A DNA stretch of 64,000 nucleotides from DATAGF01 sp963819845 (GCA_963819845.1 CAWFXQ010000007.1:62001-126000); one strand, 5' to 3'. Positions 33,646 through 44,293 are shown, counted from the stretch's first letter. Numbers and translations: made by a program. Notes: generated by a model from the letters alone, not told the origin.

Positions 33646-35546
33646 GCCGTGCCCCCCTCACATGGCGTCCGCGCGCGCTCGCGCACCGGGCGGCCCAGGT
33701 GGCGGTCGACGTCGGCCTGGTCGCCGCCGCCTACTGGCTGTCCTTCTACTTCCGCTTCGACGGCGACGTGCCGGGGCGGTACGAGAAGCTCTTCGCCGGG
33801 ACCGTCCTGATCGTCATCGGCGTGAAGCTCGTCGTCTTCGTGGCGATGCGCTTCTACACCAAGTGGTGGCGCTTCACGAGCCTGCGCGACCTCCAGGCCA
33901 TCCTCCTGGCCGTCGCCGCGTCCAGCCTGATCCTGGCCGCCCTGCTGTTGACGTGGCGGCCGGACGACCTCGTGCCCGTGCCCCGCGGCGTGCTCGCCTT
34001 CGACCTCCTGCTGACCCTCGTCCTGGTGGGCGGCGCCCGCTTCGTCGTGCGCAGCGTGATCGAGCGGCCGCCGCGCTCGGAGCTGGTGAGCAGCGGCAAG
34101 GAGGTCCTGATCTGCGGCGCCGGCGACGCGGGCAACACGCTGCTGCGGGAGATGAAGCGCAACCGGTCGCTGGGCTACACCCCGGTCGGGCTGATCGACG
34201 ACGACCCGCGCAAACGCCGCCTGCGCGTGCAGGGCACGCGCGTGCGCGGCACCCGGGCCGACCTGCCCAGGATCCTGCGCGAGATCGAGGTGGACGAGGT
34301 GATCATCGCGATGCCGTCCGCGCCGGGGCGCGCGCGCGAGGAGATCGTGCAGGCCTGCCGCGCCGCCGGCGTCCCGTGCACCACGCTGCCGGGCCTGCCG
34401 GAGCTGATCAGCGGCGAGGTGCGGGTGAGCCTGCTGCGCGAGGTGCGCGTGGAGGACGTGCTGGGCCGTGCCCCGATCGAGGTCGACTTCGCCCGCGTCG
34501 CCCGCTACCTCAACGGGCGCGCGGTGCTGGTCACCGGCGCCGGCGGCTCCATCGGCCGCGAGTTGTGCCGCCAGGTGTCCGCCACCGGCGCGCGGCGCCT
34601 GGTGATGGTGGACCACTCCGAGAACAACCTCTTCGAGATCGACATGGAGCTGCGCGACCGCGGCCACGCGGGCCCGCTCGTGCCCGTGATCGCCGACTGC
34701 AGGGACGCGGCGGCCATGGAGCGCGTCTTCGCCGCCGAGCGCCCGGAGATCGTGTTCCACGCCGCGGCCTACAAGCACGTCCCCATGATGGAGCTCAACC
34801 CCGTGCAGGCCATCGCCAACAACGCGCTGGCCACCGCCGTGCTGGCCGGCCTGGCCGAGCGCTTCGAGGTCCACCGGTTCTGCCTGATCTCCACCGACAA
34901 GGCCGTGGAGCCCAAGACCGTCATGGGGGCCTCGAAGGCCCTGGCCGAGAGGGTCGTCGAGGCGCATGGCGCCTCGGGCACGCGCTTCGCGGCGGTGCGC
35001 TTCGGCAACGTGCTGGGCAGCTCGGGCTCGGTGCTGCCCATCTTCCGCCGCCAGATCGCCGAGGGCGGCCCGGTGACGGTGACCCACCCCGAGATGACGC
35101 GCTTCTTCATGACGATCCCGGAGGCCGTGCAGCTCGTGATCGAGGCCACCGGCATCGCCGACGGAGGCGACATCTTCGTCCTCGACATGGGCGAGCCGGT
35201 CCGGATCATGGACCTCGCCCGCCGCACGATCGAGCTGAGCGGCCAGGACGTCGCGATCGAGGTCGTGGGCATCCGGCCCGGCGAGAAGCTCCACGAGGAG
35301 CTGTTCAACGTGGACGAGGAGGTGCGCCCGACCCGCTACGGCAAGATCATGCGCGCCACCCGGCCGCCGCTGGATCCCTCCACCCTCCACGACGGCCTCG
35401 ACGAGATCGCCCGCCGCGTCGCGGCCGGGCCCCCCGAGCCGGTCGCCCAGGCCCTCTGGGCCACGCTCCGAGGCGCAAGGATCGCCGCGTCGGATGGCGA
35501 AACCAGGATGGCACCCCCGACCACCCACCCCTGGGAGAGCTCATGA
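33642..35546 (+). CDS. CapD/WbpM-type nucleotide-sugar 4,6-dehydratase/epimerase, membrane
   Basis: A 634-residue polysaccharide-biosynthesis protein. Four transmembrane helices fill residues about 12-130, followed by an NAD-binding domain (EVLICGAGDAGNTLLREM) and a second catalytic Rossmann domain (AVLVTGAGGSIGRELCRQ, about 287). VDHSENNLFEID, FHAAAYKHVPMMELNP, STDKAVEPKTVMGASKALAE (M-x-x-x-K replacing Y-x-x-x-K) and VRFGNVLGSSGSVLPIF are the standard signature. It converts UDP-GlcNAc-type sugars to 4-keto-6-deoxy sugars at the inner membrane. With DUF354 and the DegT aminotransferase nearby, an amino-deoxysugar glycan is the likely product. Confidence 0.92.
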   Translation: MSRAPLTWRPRALAHRAAQVAVDVGLVAAAYWLSFYFRFDGDVPGRYEKLFAGTVLIVIGVKLVVFVAMRFYTKWWRFTSLRDLQAILLAVAASSLILAALLLTWRPDDLVPVPRGVLAFDLLLTLVLVGGARFVVRSVIERPPRSELVSSGKEVLICGAGDAGNTLLREMKRNRSLGYTPVGLIDDDPRKRRLRVQGTRVRGTRADLPRILREIEVDEVIIAMPSAPGRAREEIVQACRAAGVPCTTLPGLPELISGEVRVSLLREVRVEDVLGRAPIEVDFARVARYLNGRAVLVTGAGGSIGRELCRQVSATGARRLVMVDHSENNLFEIDMELRDRGHAGPLVPVIADCRDAAAMERVFAAERPEIVFHAAAYKHVPMMELNPVQAIANNALATAVLAGLAERFEVHRFCLISTDKAVEPKTVMGASKALAERVVEAHGASGTRFAAVRFGNVLGSSGSVLPIFRRQIAEGGPVTVTHPEMTRFFMTIPEAVQLVIEATGIADGGDIFVLDMGEPVRIMDLARRTIELSGQDVAIEVVGIRPGEKLHEELFNVDEEVRPTRYGKIMRATRPPLDPSTLHDGLDEIARRVAAGPPEPVAQALWATLRGARIAASDGETRMAPPTTHPWESS

Positions 35547-35737
35547 CCGTCATCGACCGCACGACGACCGGCCTCCCGCCCGGGACGACCGCCGTCGCGC
35601 CGTGGGGACTGCTCTCCCGCGTCAACCGCCCGTGCCCCGAGCACGGCGGCGAGTGCCCCTGCGTCGCCCGCCGCGAGGACGAGTCCTGCCTCGTCTTCTG
35701 GTGCGAGGCCGCGGGGCACCACTTCACCACGAGGTAG
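35543..35737 (+). CDS. Small Cys/His-rich protein (64 aa), possible zinc binder
   Basis: The gene overlaps the CapD-like gene by ATGA, with GGGAGAG before the ATG. The sequence has PCPEHGGECPCVARR and SCLVFWCEAAGHHFTTR, giving five Cys and three His in about 35 residues, which suggests a zinc-binding fold. No family recognised. It may be an accessory of the polysaccharide operon. Confidence 0.6.
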   Translation: MTVIDRTTTGLPPGTTAVAPWGLLSRVNRPCPEHGGECPCVARREDESCLVFWCEAAGHHFTTR

Positions 35738-35763
35738 CGCCGGCGCGGCGGGCGGCCGCGGCC

Positions 35764-36174
35764 TCAGCCCGGGTCGGTGAAGGGCAGCTTGGTGTGGCGG
35801 GCCTCGTCGGCCTCGACCACGTAGACGACGGTCGCCTCGCCGCGCATCGGGAAGGGGTCGCCGGTGTACTTGCGGGCGATCCGGTCGGCCAGGATCAGGG
35901 CGGCGCCGCCGTCGATGCGCTCGACGACCCGGCCGCGCAGGTCGGCCTGGCGGTAGGGGTCGTCGCGGTGGGCGATCGAGAGGGCCACGCGCGGGTCGCG
36001 CTCGATGTCGCGCGACTTCCGGCTCCCGAGCTGCGTGACGAAGATGACGCGGTCCTCCTCGACGTTGACCCAGACCGGTCGCGCCGACGGCGACCCGTCG
36101 GCCTCGAGGGTGGCCAGGTGGGCGAAGTTGCGCTCGCCGATGAGGTCGGCGACCTGGGGCGGGAGCTCGGCCAC
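35764..36174 (-). CDS. PPOX-class F420/FMN-dependent oxidoreductase
   Basis: A 136-residue split-barrel protein: AELPPQVADLIGERNFAHLATLEADGSPSARPVWVNVEEDRVIFVTQLGSRKSRDIERDPRVALSIAHRDDPYRQADLRGRVVE. This is the pattern of TIGR03618-like PPOX-fold enzymes, many of which use coenzyme F420, a cofactor common in actinobacteria. The substrate is unknown. The gene follows the HxlR gene by 4 bases on the same strand, so it is probably under that regulator. Confidence 0.82.
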   Translation of the reverse strand: MAELPPQVADLIGERNFAHLATLEADGSPSARPVWVNVEEDRVIFVTQLGSRKSRDIERDPRVALSIAHRDDPYRQADLRGRVVERIDGGAALILADRIARKYTGDPFPMRGEATVVYVVEADEARHTKLPFTDPG

Positions 36175-36178
36175 GGCC

Positions 36179-36526
36179 TCAGACCACCCGGGGTCCCGTC
36201 TCGGGGGCCTCGTCCCAGTCCTCGACCCACGCCTCGATCTCCCTGACGACCCGCGAGAGCGCCTCCCCCTTCTCGGTGAGACGGTACTCCACCACCCCGC
36301 CGCGGCGCTCGCGCCGCTCCATGAGGCCGGCGGCCTCGAGCTCGCGCAGGCGCTCGGCCAGCAGGCGCGCCGAGAGCCCGTTGACCGAGCCGCGGATCTC
36401 GGTGAAGCGCGCCGGCCCCTCCATGGTCGCCCGGATCACCGCGGCGCTCCAGCGCCGGCCGAGCAGCTCGGCCGCGCGCTGGTAGCGCGTGCACACGGGG
36501 GGGCGCGAACGGCAGCGGTCCATCAT
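36179..36526 (-). CDS. HxlR-family transcriptional regulator
   Basis: A 115-residue winged-helix regulator: CTRYQRAAELLGRRWSAAVIRATMEGPARFTEIRGSVNGLSARLLAERLRELEAAGLMERRER...VVEYRLTEKGEALSRVVREIEAW. HxlR proteins sense aldehydes, quinones or redox state, often through a Cys near the N-terminus (here C5 and C12). A TAGGTT -10 box at 36532-36537 overlaps the lon stop codon and precedes the two possible ATG starts (36526 or 36523) by 5 or 8 bases. It likely controls the PPOX gene downstream. Confidence 0.85.
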   Translation of the reverse strand: MMDRCRSRPPVCTRYQRAAELLGRRWSAAVIRATMEGPARFTEIRGSVNGLSARLLAERLRELEAAGLMERRERRGGVVEYRLTEKGEALSRVVREIEAWVEDWDEAPETGPRVV

Positions 36527-36534
36527 CGTGAAAC

Positions 36535-38880
<2,346 letters not shown>

Positions 38881-38904
38881 TGCGCTCTCCTGCCGCTCGT
38901 GAAC

Positions 38905-38946
38905 GGTTACCTGCCGTAACCAGGCCGAAGGTTACCTCGCGTAACC
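38905..38946. promoter_or_regulatory. Two 17-bp inverted repeats upstream of lon, 25 bp apart
   Basis: GGTTACCTGCCGTAACC (38905-38921) and GGTTACCTCGCGTAACC (38930-38946) share the palindrome GGTTAC-N5-GTAACC. They fill the gap between lon (start 38880, minus) and the divergent monooxygenase (start 38989, plus). On the minus strand TAACCT within the distal copy could be a -10 box for lon, so a bound protein would block it. The regulator is not identified. Confidence 0.65.
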
Positions 38947-38988
38947 GCCGCCGGCAAGGGCCGCTCGCCTGTGTGCGAGGCTCCCCCG

Positions 38989-40011
38989 ATGATCCGCACG
39001 GTGATCGTCGGCGGCGGGATGGTGGGTCTGACGCTGGCCGGCCTGCTGAGGGCCCGGGGCCACGACCCCGTGGTGCTGGAGCGGGCGCCGGCCGGCGCCC
39101 ACGGGCCGCGGGGCTTCATGCTCGGCTACCAGGGCTACGACGCCTTCGCGGAGCTCGGCGTCCTCGACCGCCTTCGCGCGGCCGGACGCGACGTGGGGGT
39201 GGGGCCGAACGGCGTCCCCATCGGGATCGCGGTTGACTACCGCATCGTGATGCGTACCGTGGCCGAGGGCGTCCCGGTCGCCCACGGCGAGTCGGTGGTC
39301 GACCTCCTGCGCGACGGCGACCGCGTCGTCGGGGTCGTCACCGAGGGCCCGGGCGGCCGCGCGCGCGTCGAGGCGGACCTCGTGGTGGCGTGCGACGGGC
39401 GCGGCTCGGCGGTGCGGGAGATGGCGGGCATCGAGGCGCAGCTCTCGCCCCTCAACGACGCCTATCTGTCCTTCCTCAGCCCCGTGGCGCCGGAGCAGCT
39501 CTTCGGCTTCCGCTACCTCTCCGACGGCGGGATGATCACGATGCTCGGCTGGCCGGAGGGCTCGAGCGGCTCGAGGCGCGTCGACAAGGTGGGCGAGGAG
39601 GCGGTCAAGGCGCCGCCCCTCGGCCGCTTCACGCGCACCTTCGCCGAGCTGCTGCCGGAGGCGCGGGAGATCGTCTCGGGCGTGACCTCCTGGGCCCAGG
39701 TGCGCTACGTCGAGCCCCGCCTGCTGCGCTGCACGCGCTGGTGGGTGCCCGGGGTGGTCGTGATCGGCGACTCCGCCCACACCTTCGGGCCGGACACCGG
39801 CGTGGGCGCCGGCATCGGACTGCAGGACGCCCACGCCCTGACCGAGGCGATCGTCCGGGCGGACGAGGCCGACGCCGCCTGCGAGAGCTACGTCGCCTGG
39901 CGCGAGCCCGCCGTGCGGCCCTACGAGGCCATGGACCCGGCCTGGCAGCGGATGGCGGAGATCCCCCCGGCGATCCCCGCGGAGGCCTGGCCGCCCCGCG
40001 ACCGCGGTTAG
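38989..40011 (+). CDS. FAD-dependent monooxygenase
   Basis: A 340-residue group A flavin hydroxylase-type protein. FAD is bound by VIVGGGMVGLTLAGLLRARGHDPVVLER (4-31) and by VVIGDSAHTFGPDTGVGAGIGLQDAHAL (GD motif, about 264), with the DG motif as LVVACDGRGSAVREM (about 132). Such enzymes hydroxylate aromatic or polyketide-like substrates; the target here is unknown. The ATG at 38989 starts at the Rossmann strand. The gene is divergent from lon across the doubled inverted repeat and is followed by the LysR gene after 12 bases. Confidence 0.85.
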   Translation: MIRTVIVGGGMVGLTLAGLLRARGHDPVVLERAPAGAHGPRGFMLGYQGYDAFAELGVLDRLRAAGRDVGVGPNGVPIGIAVDYRIVMRTVAEGVPVAHGESVVDLLRDGDRVVGVVTEGPGGRARVEADLVVACDGRGSAVREMAGIEAQLSPLNDAYLSFLSPVAPEQLFGFRYLSDGGMITMLGWPEGSSGSRRVDKVGEEAVKAPPLGRFTRTFAELLPEAREIVSGVTSWAQVRYVEPRLLRCTRWWVPGVVVIGDSAHTFGPDTGVGAGIGLQDAHALTEAIVRADEADAACESYVAWREPAVRPYEAMDPAWQRMAEIPPAIPAEAWPPRDRG

Positions 40012-40014
40012 ACT
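40009..40014 (+). promoter_or_regulatory. -10 box TAGACT of the LysR gene
   Basis: TAGACT overlaps the monooxygenase stop codon and ends 9 bases before the GTG at 40024, giving a likely leaderless mRNA. Confidence 0.5.
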
Positions 40015-40023
40015 CGGGGCGCC

Positions 40024-40932
40024 GTGGACCTCCGCCACCTCGTGACGCTCCGCACGGTGGTCGACAAGGGCTCCTTCTCGCAGGCCGCGGAGGAGCTCGA
40101 GATCTCCCAGCCCGCCGTGTCGTTCCAGATCCGGGCCCTCGAGGAGCGCCTGGGCCACCGCCTGCTCGACCGCAGCGGCCGGCGCGTGACGGTGACCGAG
40201 GCCGGCGAGGTGGTCTACCGGTACGCCAAGCGCATGATCGGCCTGGAGGCCGAGCTCGAGCGCGAGTTGGGGGAGATCGGCACGCGCGTCTCCGGCCGCT
40301 TGGTGCTGGGGTCGTCGACCGGCCCCGGTGAGCTGCTGCTGCCGCGCCTGCTCGGCGCCTTCCACGAGGCCTACCCCGACGTGCGCGTGAGCCTGATGGT
40401 GAGCGACACCCAGACCGTGTGCGAGCGGGTGCTCGACGACGAGCTCGAGCTGGGCGTCGTCGGCGCGGCCCGCGCCCAGCGGGGCCTGGTGTTCGAGCCC
40501 TTCCTGCGCGACGAGCTGGTCGTCATCGTGCCCCCCGGGCACCGCCTGGCGGGGCACGAGGCCGTCACCCTGGAGGAGCTCGCGGCCGAGCCGATGCTCC
40601 TGCAGCAGGAGGGCAGCGGCGTGCGCTCGGTCGTGGAGGCGGCCATGCGCGAGGGCGGGCTGCGCGACCGCGACCTTCACGTCGCCATGGAGCTGGGGCT
40701 GCAGCAGTCGGTGAAGGCGGCCGTGCTGGACGGCTTCGGCATCACCGTCATCTCGCGCCTGGCCGTCGAGCGCGAGGCGGACGAGGGCAGCCTGGTCGCG
40801 CTGCGCCTGGAGGGCCCCGGGCTCGAGCGGCACTTCTTCTCGGTGCGCCACGCGGGGAGGACGCCGAAGCGCGTCACCTCCACCTTCCTCGAGTTCGCGC
40901 GGGCCGAGCTGGGCGAGATCGCGGCCGCATAA
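40024..40932 (+). CDS. LysR-family regulator (CysB/CysL-like)
   Basis: A 302-residue LysR regulator. The N-terminal helix-turn-helix is LVTLRTVVDKGSFSQAAEELEISQPAVSFQIRALEERLGHRLLDRSGRRVTVTEAG, followed by the linker helix and a two-lobed effector domain (RLVLGSSTGPGELLLPRLLGAF, DELVVIVPPGHRLAG, GFGITVISRLAVERE). It resembles the LysR group linked to sulfur and selenium metabolism. It lies 46 bases before the flavoprotein-comA-sat unit, so it is the likely regulator of that cassette (context inference). Confidence 0.87.
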   Translation: MDLRHLVTLRTVVDKGSFSQAAEELEISQPAVSFQIRALEERLGHRLLDRSGRRVTVTEAGEVVYRYAKRMIGLEAELERELGEIGTRVSGRLVLGSSTGPGELLLPRLLGAFHEAYPDVRVSLMVSDTQTVCERVLDDELELGVVGAARAQRGLVFEPFLRDELVVIVPPGHRLAGHEAVTLEELAAEPMLLQQEGSGVRSVVEAAMREGGLRDRDLHVAMELGLQQSVKAAVLDGFGITVISRLAVEREADEGSLVALRLEGPGLERHFFSVRHAGRTPKRVTSTFLEFARAELGEIAAA

Positions 40933-40966
40933 GCTGCCCTTATTGGAAGCATCGCGACCAGTCGGC

Positions 40967-40972
40967 TACGCT
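40967..40972 (+). promoter_or_regulatory. -10 box TACGCT of the sulfur cassette
   Basis: TACGCT ends 6 bases before the GTG at 40979. It decides that start against a longer in-frame N-terminus and suggests a leaderless operon mRNA. Confidence 0.5.
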
Positions 40973-40978
40973 CGCCGC

Positions 40979-42205
40979 GTGTCGAGGTCCAGCGACGCGC
41001 GCGCCGACGTGCTCGTGGTCGGGTCGGGTGGCGCCGGGATGTCGGCTGCCCTGGCCGCCCGCGCCGCGGGCGCGTCCGTGGTCGTGGCGACGAAGTCGGC
41101 CCTCGGGGCCGGCAACACCGGCCGTGCCCAGGGCGGCATCCAGGCCGCGATCGGCGAGGACGACTCGCCCGGGTCGCACTTCGAGGACACCTTCGCCGCC
41201 GGGCACCGGGCCGCGCGGCCGGAGCTCGTGCGCGGCCTCACCGGCGGCGGCCCCGACGCGATCGCCTGGCTCGAATCGCTCGGCGTGGGATTCAGCCGCG
41301 ACGAGGGCCGCCTGCGGCTGCTCCGCTGCGGCGGCGCCACGCGCAAGCGCCTTCTCCAGGCCGGCGAGCGGACCGGCGCCGAGATGGTCAAGGCGCTGCG
41401 CGCCGCGGTCCGGGCCAGTGGGGCGGAGGTGCGCGAGGCGACGGCGCTCGCGGCCCTCGAGCCGCGGGGGGACGGCTGGGTCGCGACGCTCGCGCCGGGC
41501 GGCAACGGCGAGCGCGCGGAGATCCTGGCCGGCGCCGTCGTGCTGGCCGCCGGCGGCGGCCTGCGCGGCGAGGCCGACGCGCTGGGCGTGGGCAGCACCA
41601 ACCACCCCGACGCCACCCCGGAGGTGCTGCGCATGGCGTTGCAGCTGGGCGCCGAGGGGCGCGAGGTCGACTCGTGGCAGCGCCACCCGACGGGGTCGGT
41701 CTGGCCGGAGGCGCTCTCGGGCTACGCCCTGCCGGAGACCACGCGCGGCTACGGGGCGACCCTCCATGACGCCGACGGCGAGCGGTTCGTCGACGAGCTG
41801 GCCCCGCGCGACGTCGTGGCCCAGGGGATCATCGACGCGGTCGACGCGGGGCGCGGGGCCGCCACCCCGGATGGCCGCGTCGGCGTCTGGCTCGACACCC
41901 CGGCGATCGACCGCGAGAACGGCGACGGCTTCACGGCCGACCGGCTCGCCTACGTCCACAAGCGCTACCTGAAGGCGGGCGTGGACATCACCCGCGAGCG
42001 CGTGCTCGTCTACCCGGTGCTCCACTACCGCAACGGCGGGCTGGCGATCGACGAGCGCGCGGCCACCACCCTGCCGGGCCTGTTCGCCGCGGGCGAGATC
42101 GCCGGAGGGGTCCACGGCTCGAACCGCCTCATGGGCAACTCGCTGCTCGACACCGTCGTGTACGGCCGGCGGGCCGGGGCGTCGGCGGCGGAGGCCGGCC
42201 GATGA
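40979..42205 (+). CDS. Fumarate-reductase/aspartate-oxidase-family flavoprotein of the sulfur cassette
   Basis: A 408-residue FAD enzyme. Marks: ADVLVVGSGGAGMSAALAARAAGASVVVATK (FAD dinucleotide fold), GAGNTGRAQGGIQAAIGEDDSP, DSWQRHPTGSVWPEAL (substrate-site HPTG), LPGLFAAGEIAGGVHGSNRLMGNSLLDTVVYGRRAG (C-terminal FAD loop). This superfamily includes fumarate reductase, aspartate oxidase and APS reductase AprA, but the protein is shorter than AprA. Its stop overlaps comA by ATGA and comA overlaps sat by TTGA. A redox step in sulfur metabolism is therefore a fair hypothesis; nicotinate synthesis (NadB) is less likely as no nadA or nadC is near. Confidence 0.75.
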   Translation: MSRSSDARADVLVVGSGGAGMSAALAARAAGASVVVATKSALGAGNTGRAQGGIQAAIGEDDSPGSHFEDTFAAGHRAARPELVRGLTGGGPDAIAWLESLGVGFSRDEGRLRLLRCGGATRKRLLQAGERTGAEMVKALRAAVRASGAEVREATALAALEPRGDGWVATLAPGGNGERAEILAGAVVLAAGGGLRGEADALGVGSTNHPDATPEVLRMALQLGAEGREVDSWQRHPTGSVWPEALSGYALPETTRGYGATLHDADGERFVDELAPRDVVAQGIIDAVDAGRGAATPDGRVGVWLDTPAIDRENGDGFTADRLAYVHKRYLKAGVDITRERVLVYPVLHYRNGGLAIDERAATTLPGLFAAGEIAGGVHGSNRLMGNSLLDTVVYGRRAGASAAEAGR

Positions 42206-43032
42206 GCGTCGAGGCGGGCTCCGTCGGCACCGAGCCGGGCGCCGCGCCCGGCGCGGACTTCCTGTCACTTCCGGGCCGTCCGCCCAAGCCGCGCCAGGTG
42301 GGCATCACACACGTCATCGACAAGGGCCTCAGCCTGCCGGCGCTCGAGGGCGTGCTCGAGGCGAGCGGCGACTTCATCGACATCGTCAAGCTCGGCTGGG
42401 GCACGGCCTACGTGACGCGCAACCTGCGCGACAAGCTGGACCTCTACCGCGACGCCGGGTTGCCGGTGGTGCTGGGCGGCACCTTCTGGGAGGTCTGCCA
42501 GAGCCAGCAGAAGCTCGACGAGTGGCGGCGCTGGGTCACCGACCTGGGGCTGCGGCATGTGGAGATCTCGGACGGGACGATCACGCTGCCCCACGACGCC
42601 AAGCTGGAGCACATCAGCCGGCTGGCGCAGGACTTCGTCGTGCTGAGCGAGGTCGGCTCCAAGGACCTGGCCACGGTCATCGCGCCGTACCGCTGGGTCG
42701 AGATGATCGAGGCCGAGCTTCGCGCGGGCGCCTGGAAGGTCATCACCGAGGCCCGCGAGACCGGCACCGCGGGCATCTTCCGCGGCGACGGCGAGGTCCG
42801 GATGGGCCTCATCGACGAGATCGTGCACGCCATCGACCCGAACCGCCTGCTCTTCGAGGCGCCCCAGAAGGCGCAGCAGGTCTGGTTCATCCGCAAATTC
42901 GGCCCCAACGTGAACCTGGGGAACATCCCACCGGACGAGGTGATACCGCTGGAGACGCTACGGCTCGGCCTCCGCGCCGACACGCTGCTGGACGCGACGA
43001 CCACCGGCAACATGGACGGAGCGGGGATTTGA
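42202..43032 (+). CDS. comA: Phosphosulfolactate synthase (ComA-type)
   Basis: A 276-residue TIM-barrel protein of the ComA family, which adds sulfite to phosphoenolpyruvate to give phosphosulfolactate, first step to sulfolactate or coenzyme M. Marks: GITHVIDKGLSLPALEGVLEASGDFIDIVKLGWGTAYVT, VVLGGTFWEVCQSQQKLDEW, HVEISDGTITLPHDAKLEHI, VLSEVGSK, VITEARETGTAGIFRGDGEVR and KFGPNVNLGNIPPDEVIPLETLRLGLRADT. All blocks of the family are present. It is coupled on both sides by stop/start overlaps to the flavoprotein and sat. The later steps (ComB, ComC) are not in this window. Confidence 0.88.
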   Translation: MSVEAGSVGTEPGAAPGADFLSLPGRPPKPRQVGITHVIDKGLSLPALEGVLEASGDFIDIVKLGWGTAYVTRNLRDKLDLYRDAGLPVVLGGTFWEVCQSQQKLDEWRRWVTDLGLRHVEISDGTITLPHDAKLEHISRLAQDFVVLSEVGSKDLATVIAPYRWVEMIEAELRAGAWKVITEARETGTAGIFRGDGEVRMGLIDEIVHAIDPNRLLFEAPQKAQQVWFIRKFGPNVNLGNIPPDEVIPLETLRLGLRADTLLDATTTGNMDGAGI

Positions 43033-44192
43033 GCGCCGCCACGCCCGGGCCCATCGCGCCCCACGGGGGCACGCTCGTCGAGCGGTTCGACGACGCCCTC
43101 GACGAGGGCGGCGGGCGCCCCCGGGTCACGCTCACCGCCCGTCAGCAGGCCGACCTCGACCTGATCGCCGTCGGCGCCCTGTCGCCGCTCGACGGCTTCA
43201 TGGGCCGCGAGGCCTACGAGACCGTGGTCGAGGACATGCGTCTGCCGAACGGCCTCGCCTGGTCGGTGCCGGTGACGCTCGGCGTGAGCCCCGAGGAGCT
43301 CGAGGGCGTCGGATCGTCCGACGAGGTCGCGCTGGTCGACGACGGCGGGCGGTTCCTCGGGATCCTCGAGGTGACCGACCGCTACGAGACCGACCCGCGC
43401 CGCGAGGCCCGGCTCGTCTACGGGACCGAGGACGACGCGCACCCCGGGGTCGCCTCGCTCTACGCCCACGGCACCACGGCGCTCGCCGGGCCCGTGCGGG
43501 TGGCGTCGCGGATGCCGATCGACCCCGCGGCCCAGTCCTTCCTGCTCGACCCGCGCGCGTCGCGGGCCGAGTTCGACGCGCGCGGCTGGCGCAGCGTGGT
43601 GGGGTTCCAGACGCGCAACCCGATCCACCGGGCGCACGAGTACATCACCAAGGTGGCGCTGGAGACGGTCGACGGCCTGTTCCTCCACCCGCTGGTGGGC
43701 GAGACCAAGAGCGACGACATCCCCGCCGACGTGCGGATGCGCTGCTACGAGGTGCTGATCGAGGGCTACTACCCGCAGGAGCGGGTGGTCCTGGGCGTGC
43801 TGCCGGCGGCCATGCGCTACGCGGGGCCCCGCGAGGCGGTGCTCCACGCGATCCTGCGCCAGAACTACGGCTGCACCCACTTCATCGTCGGCCGCGACCA
43901 CGCCGGCGTGGGCGACTACTACGGCACCTACGACGCCCACCGCATCTTCGACGAGGTCACCCGCGACGAGCTGGCGATCCAGCCGCTCTTCTTCGAGCAC
44001 TCGTTCTGGTGCAACCTCACCGGCGGCATGGCGACCACCAAGACGTCGCCGGCCGGGCCCGAGGACCGCGTCTTCCTCTCGGGCACGAAGGTCCGCGAGA
44101 TGCTCGGCCGCGGGGAGATCCCCCCGGTCGAGTTCACCCGCCCCGAGGTCGCCAAGGTTCTGATCGAGGCGTACTCGGGAACCCCCGCCTAG
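43029..44192 (+). CDS. sat: Sulfate adenylyltransferase (ATP sulfurylase, Sat type)
   Basis: A 387-residue ATP sulfurylase that makes APS from sulfate and ATP. Marks: ADLDLIAVGALSPLDGFMGREAYE, SVVGFQTRNPIHRAHEYI (Q-x-R-N-P-x-H-x-x-H), FLHPLVGETKSDDIP, CTHFIVGRDHAGVG (GRDHAG) and FLSGTKVREMLGRGEIPP. This is the single-chain Sat family rather than CysDN. The TTG at 43029 overlaps the comA stop (TTGA) and is the only start that keeps the N-terminus. It feeds activated sulfate into the cassette. No APS kinase or reductase subunit B is next to it. Confidence 0.93.
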   Translation: MSAATPGPIAPHGGTLVERFDDALDEGGGRPRVTLTARQQADLDLIAVGALSPLDGFMGREAYETVVEDMRLPNGLAWSVPVTLGVSPEELEGVGSSDEVALVDDGGRFLGILEVTDRYETDPRREARLVYGTEDDAHPGVASLYAHGTTALAGPVRVASRMPIDPAAQSFLLDPRASRAEFDARGWRSVVGFQTRNPIHRAHEYITKVALETVDGLFLHPLVGETKSDDIPADVRMRCYEVLIEGYYPQERVVLGVLPAAMRYAGPREAVLHAILRQNYGCTHFIVGRDHAGVGDYYGTYDAHRIFDEVTRDELAIQPLFFEHSFWCNLTGGMATTKTSPAGPEDRVFLSGTKVREMLGRGEIPPVEFTRPEVAKVLIEAYSGTPA

Positions 44193-44258
44193 CGCCTCGT
44201 CCCGACGCCCGCCCATCCGGGGGCGGGCCGCTCGGGATCGCCCGCCCGGCCGTCCGAT

Positions 44259-44293
44259 GGCCAATTGGCCATCGCGCGCTCGGCCAATCGGCC
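44259..44293. repeat. Palindrome pair, 23-bp period (first of two)
   Basis: GGCCAATTGGCC (44259-44270) and GGCCAATCGGCC (44282-44293) are separated by the 11-base spacer ATCGCGCGCTC. The space lies after sat. Confidence 0.85.

Noticed and set aside
40979..42205. Calling the flavoprotein NadB (aspartate oxidase)
   Set aside because: No nadA or nadC neighbour, and it is tightly coupled to comA and sat. Superfamily membership is clear but the specific enzyme is not.
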